A DNA stretch of 64,000 nt from Arthrobacter sp. MSA 4-2 (GTDB lineage: Bacteria; Actinomycetota; Actinomycetes; Actinomycetales; Micrococcaceae): positions 1 through 64,000 of the forward strand of contig NZ_JAEKGC010000010.1 in NCBI RefSeq assembly GCF_016405885.1. Reading direction: 5' to 3'. Positions 62,520 through 64,000 of this stretch are shown here, piece by piece (within the stretch, counting starts at the first letter, position 1; every line of letters begins with the position of its first letter). The notes below the pieces were generated by a model. It was not told where the DNA came from. It searched no databases and saw only the letters and a list, made by a program, of their open reading frames with translations. The translations under genes were made by a program, and so were the position numbers.

Positions 62520-62527
62520 GCACCCTT
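62517..62527. promoter_or_regulatory. TAAG-N4-CTT element E
   Basis: TAAGCACCCTT overlaps the stop of the hydrolase gene by three bases, about 95 bp before the MarR at 62622. A second half-site, GCTTA, follows at 62528-62532. Confidence 0.6.
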
Positions 62528-62621
62528 GCTTAAAGCTTTGGGTGGATCACAGGGAAAACTTGAAGATTTAGGTTCATAGTGGAGATATAGGGATTTACTA
62601 GCGTCTGGAAGAAGTACCGTC

Positions 62622-63065
62622 ATGCCAAACCTGAACGAGTGGTCAACGAGCCGTCTCCTCACCACCGCCGCCCGGCTGGTGGACCATGCGTGGAACGAAC
62701 GACTCCTCGATATCGGCATCACCCACGCGGGCTACACCACCCTGGGTGTCCTTTCCCGTGAGGGCACCATGACCGGCGCGCGGCTCGCCCTGGCCGTGCA
62801 TGTCCAGGCCCAGACCATCGGCAAGACGCTGGAGAAGCTCGAGCGGCAGGGCTTCATCTCCCGCATCCGCGACACCCGCGACCGCCGCAGCCAGCGCATC
62901 ACCATCACCGCGGCGGGGCTGATGGCCCTGGCCCGGGCCCAGGACATCGAGCGGTCCCTGATGAAGGGCGAGGGCCTTGAGTCCGAGGAGCTGCGCGGAC
63001 TCCTGCGCGACATCGTCGTCGAGCTCGCCCCGCAGCGGAGCAAGTCGGTTCCCACCGCTGTCTAG
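62622..63065 (+). CDS. MarR-family regulator, copy 2 of a paralogous pair
   Basis: 147 residues, closely similar to the MarR at 46286: NEWSTSRLLTTAARLVDHAW, HAGYTTLGVLSREGTMTGAR, VHVQAQTIGKTLEKLERQGF, DRRSQRITITAAGL. Near-identity of the recognition segment VHVQAQTIG implies the same operator. A TAAG-N4-CTT element stands in its promoter. Ribosome site weak (GGAAGAAG). It is separated from copy 1 by 16 kb. Confidence 0.88.
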   Translation: MPNLNEWSTSRLLTTAARLVDHAWNERLLDIGITHAGYTTLGVLSREGTMTGARLALAVHVQAQTIGKTLEKLERQGFISRIRDTRDRRSQRITITAAGLMALARAQDIERSLMKGEGLESEELRGLLRDIVVELAPQRSKSVPTAV

Positions 63066-63110
63066 GCCCTGCCGTCTAGTCTTCGAGCCGGCTGAGCGGA
63101 ACCTGCCAGC

Positions 63111-64000
63111 TCAGCACTCCACGACGTTCAGGGCGAGTCCGCCCCGGGCCGTCTCCTTGTATTTGTCCATCATGTCCGCCCCGGTGTCGCGCATCGTCTT
63201 GATGGCGATATCGAGTGAGACGTGGTGCTGCCCGTCGCCGCGCACCGCCATCCGTGCGGCGGTGATGGCCTTGATCGCGCCGACCGCGTTGCGTTCGATG
63301 CAGGGGATCTGCACCAGCCCGCCGACCGGATCACAGGTCAGACCGAGGTTGTGCTCGATCCCGATCTCCGCGGCGTTTTCCACCTGCTCCGGAGTGCCCC
63401 CGAGCACCTCGGCCAGGGCGCCGGCCGCCATCGCGCAGGCGGAGCCGACCTCGCCCTGGCATCCCACCTCCGCGCCCGAGATGGACGCGTTCTTCTTGAA
63501 CAGGGACCCGACGGCGGTGGCGGCCAGCAGGAAGCGTACGACGCCGTCGTCGCTGGCGCCGGGAACGAAGTCGACGTAGTACTTCAGGACGGCCGGGATG
63601 ATGCCGGCCGCGCCGTTGGTGGGCGCGGTGACCACGCGGCCGCCGGCCGCGTTCTCCTCATTGACCGCCAGGGCGAACAGGGTGACCCATTCCATGGTTC
63701 CGAGCCGGTCCTCGGGATCGTTGGCCTTCTCGAGGAGTTCCAGCTGACGAGCGGCCCGCCGCCGCACGGCAAGTCCCCCGGGCAGGACACCGCCGGTGCT
63801 GGTTCCCCGGCGGATGGTGTCCTGCATGACCTCCCAGATCTGCAGCAGGCCCGCCCGAACCTCCTCCTCGCTCCGGAAGGCCTGCTCATTGGCGAGCACG
63901 ATCTCGGAAAACGACATATCGTGCTTGCGGCATAATTCCAACAGCTGGTCGGCCGTATTGAACGGGAAGGGCACGACTACCTCGGGCCCGGGCTGCGTCT
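63111..64000 (-). CDS. sdaA: L-serine ammonia-lyase, 5' end cut by window
   Basis: The visible 296 codons are the C-terminal catalytic part of the single-chain iron-sulfur enzyme, with no stop before the window edge (preceding codons read [13 protein letters not shown]). Visible are [60 protein letters not shown] and the C-terminal LALNVVEC; Cys residues in these segments bind the 4Fe-4S cluster. It converts serine to pyruvate and ammonia. An ATG at 63974 is internal, not the start. Confidence 0.92.
   Translation of the reverse strand, partial: TQPGPEVVVPFPFNTADQLLELCRKHDMSFSEIVLANEQAFRSEEEVRAGLLQIWEVMQDTIRRGTSTGGVLPGGLAVRRRAARQLELLEKANDPEDRLGTMEWVTLFALAVNEENAAGGRVVTAPTNGAAGIIPAVLKYYVDFVPGASDDGVVRFLLAATAVGSLFKKNASISGAEVGCQGEVGSACAMAAGALAEVLGGTPEQVENAAEIGIEHNLGLTCDPVGGLVQIPCIERNAVGAIKAITAARMAVRGDGQHHVSLDIAIKTMRDTGADMMDKYKETARGGLALNVVEC

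Noticed and set aside
1-64000. CRISPR arrays, tRNA, rRNA and insertion sequences
   Set aside because: No regularly spaced repeats, tRNA-like cloverleafs or transposase genes were recognised on reading both strands by eye; a tRNA scan would be decisive.

Overview
The window is chromosomal DNA of a high-GC Gram-positive bacterium. The order rpsF-ssb-rpsR-rplI-dnaB, GC-rich third codon positions and many leaderless genes (a TANNNT box 6-8 nt before the start codon) point to an actinobacterium of the Micrococcales, probably Arthrobacter-like. The genus is inference. No rRNA, tRNA, IS element, prophage or CRISPR array was recognised. Both ends cut genes: a VOC-fold protein on the left and serine dehydratase on the right.

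Positions 1-9300 hold a redox/MarR pair followed by a nitrogen-catabolism cluster: a FadR-type regulator diverges from an APC permease, a glutamine-synthetase-like ligase, a class I amidotransferase-type hydrolase, an aldehyde dehydrogenase and an SDR dehydrogenase, with a convergent RpiR regulator. This is the layout expected for use of ethanolamine (or a related amine) through gamma-glutamylation, without a microcompartment. Positions 9400-13500 carry a polar amino-acid ABC transporter and a diaminopimelate decarboxylase on the minus strand.

Positions 13800-25600 hold single genes (a MOSC/ferredoxin-reductase/ferredoxin fusion, an NTF2-like protein, an aldo/keto reductase diverging from a frameshifted LysR gene, a P-loop kinase-like protein, a GNAT) and then a two-component system with a MacB-type ABC exporter. 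A perfect 33-bp hairpin separates this from a flavin/F420-type redox locus (25680-29220) with a MarR regulator and palindromic operators. A putrescine-type operon follows (amine oxidase, APC permease, amidohydrolase, a possible 51-residue protein), with a 19-bp palindrome in front.

Positions 34300-41000 hold a DUF4031-HD protein, a BNR/beta-propeller protein with a MoaD/ThiS partner, 5-oxoprolinase genes (pxpA and a pxpB-pxpC fusion), and an iron-redox enzyme overlapping a CDGSH protein. Positions 41000-46700, with 62500-63070, form what looks like an envelope/stress regulon. Seven copies of TAAG-N4-CTT lie in front of the iron-redox/CDGSH pair, a DUF4383 membrane protein and the divergent holin/DUF3618 operon, a PRC-barrel/YsnF gene and two near-identical MarR genes.

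The right third has dnaB, a cluster of DnaA-box-like sequences, the ribosomal/ssb operon, an M18 aminopeptidase, two ABC-2 exporters, an MFS carrier, an ABC-F ATPase, a membrane-anchored glycerophosphodiesterase, an orphan OmpR-type regulator, an alpha/beta hydrolase, the second MarR and sdaA.
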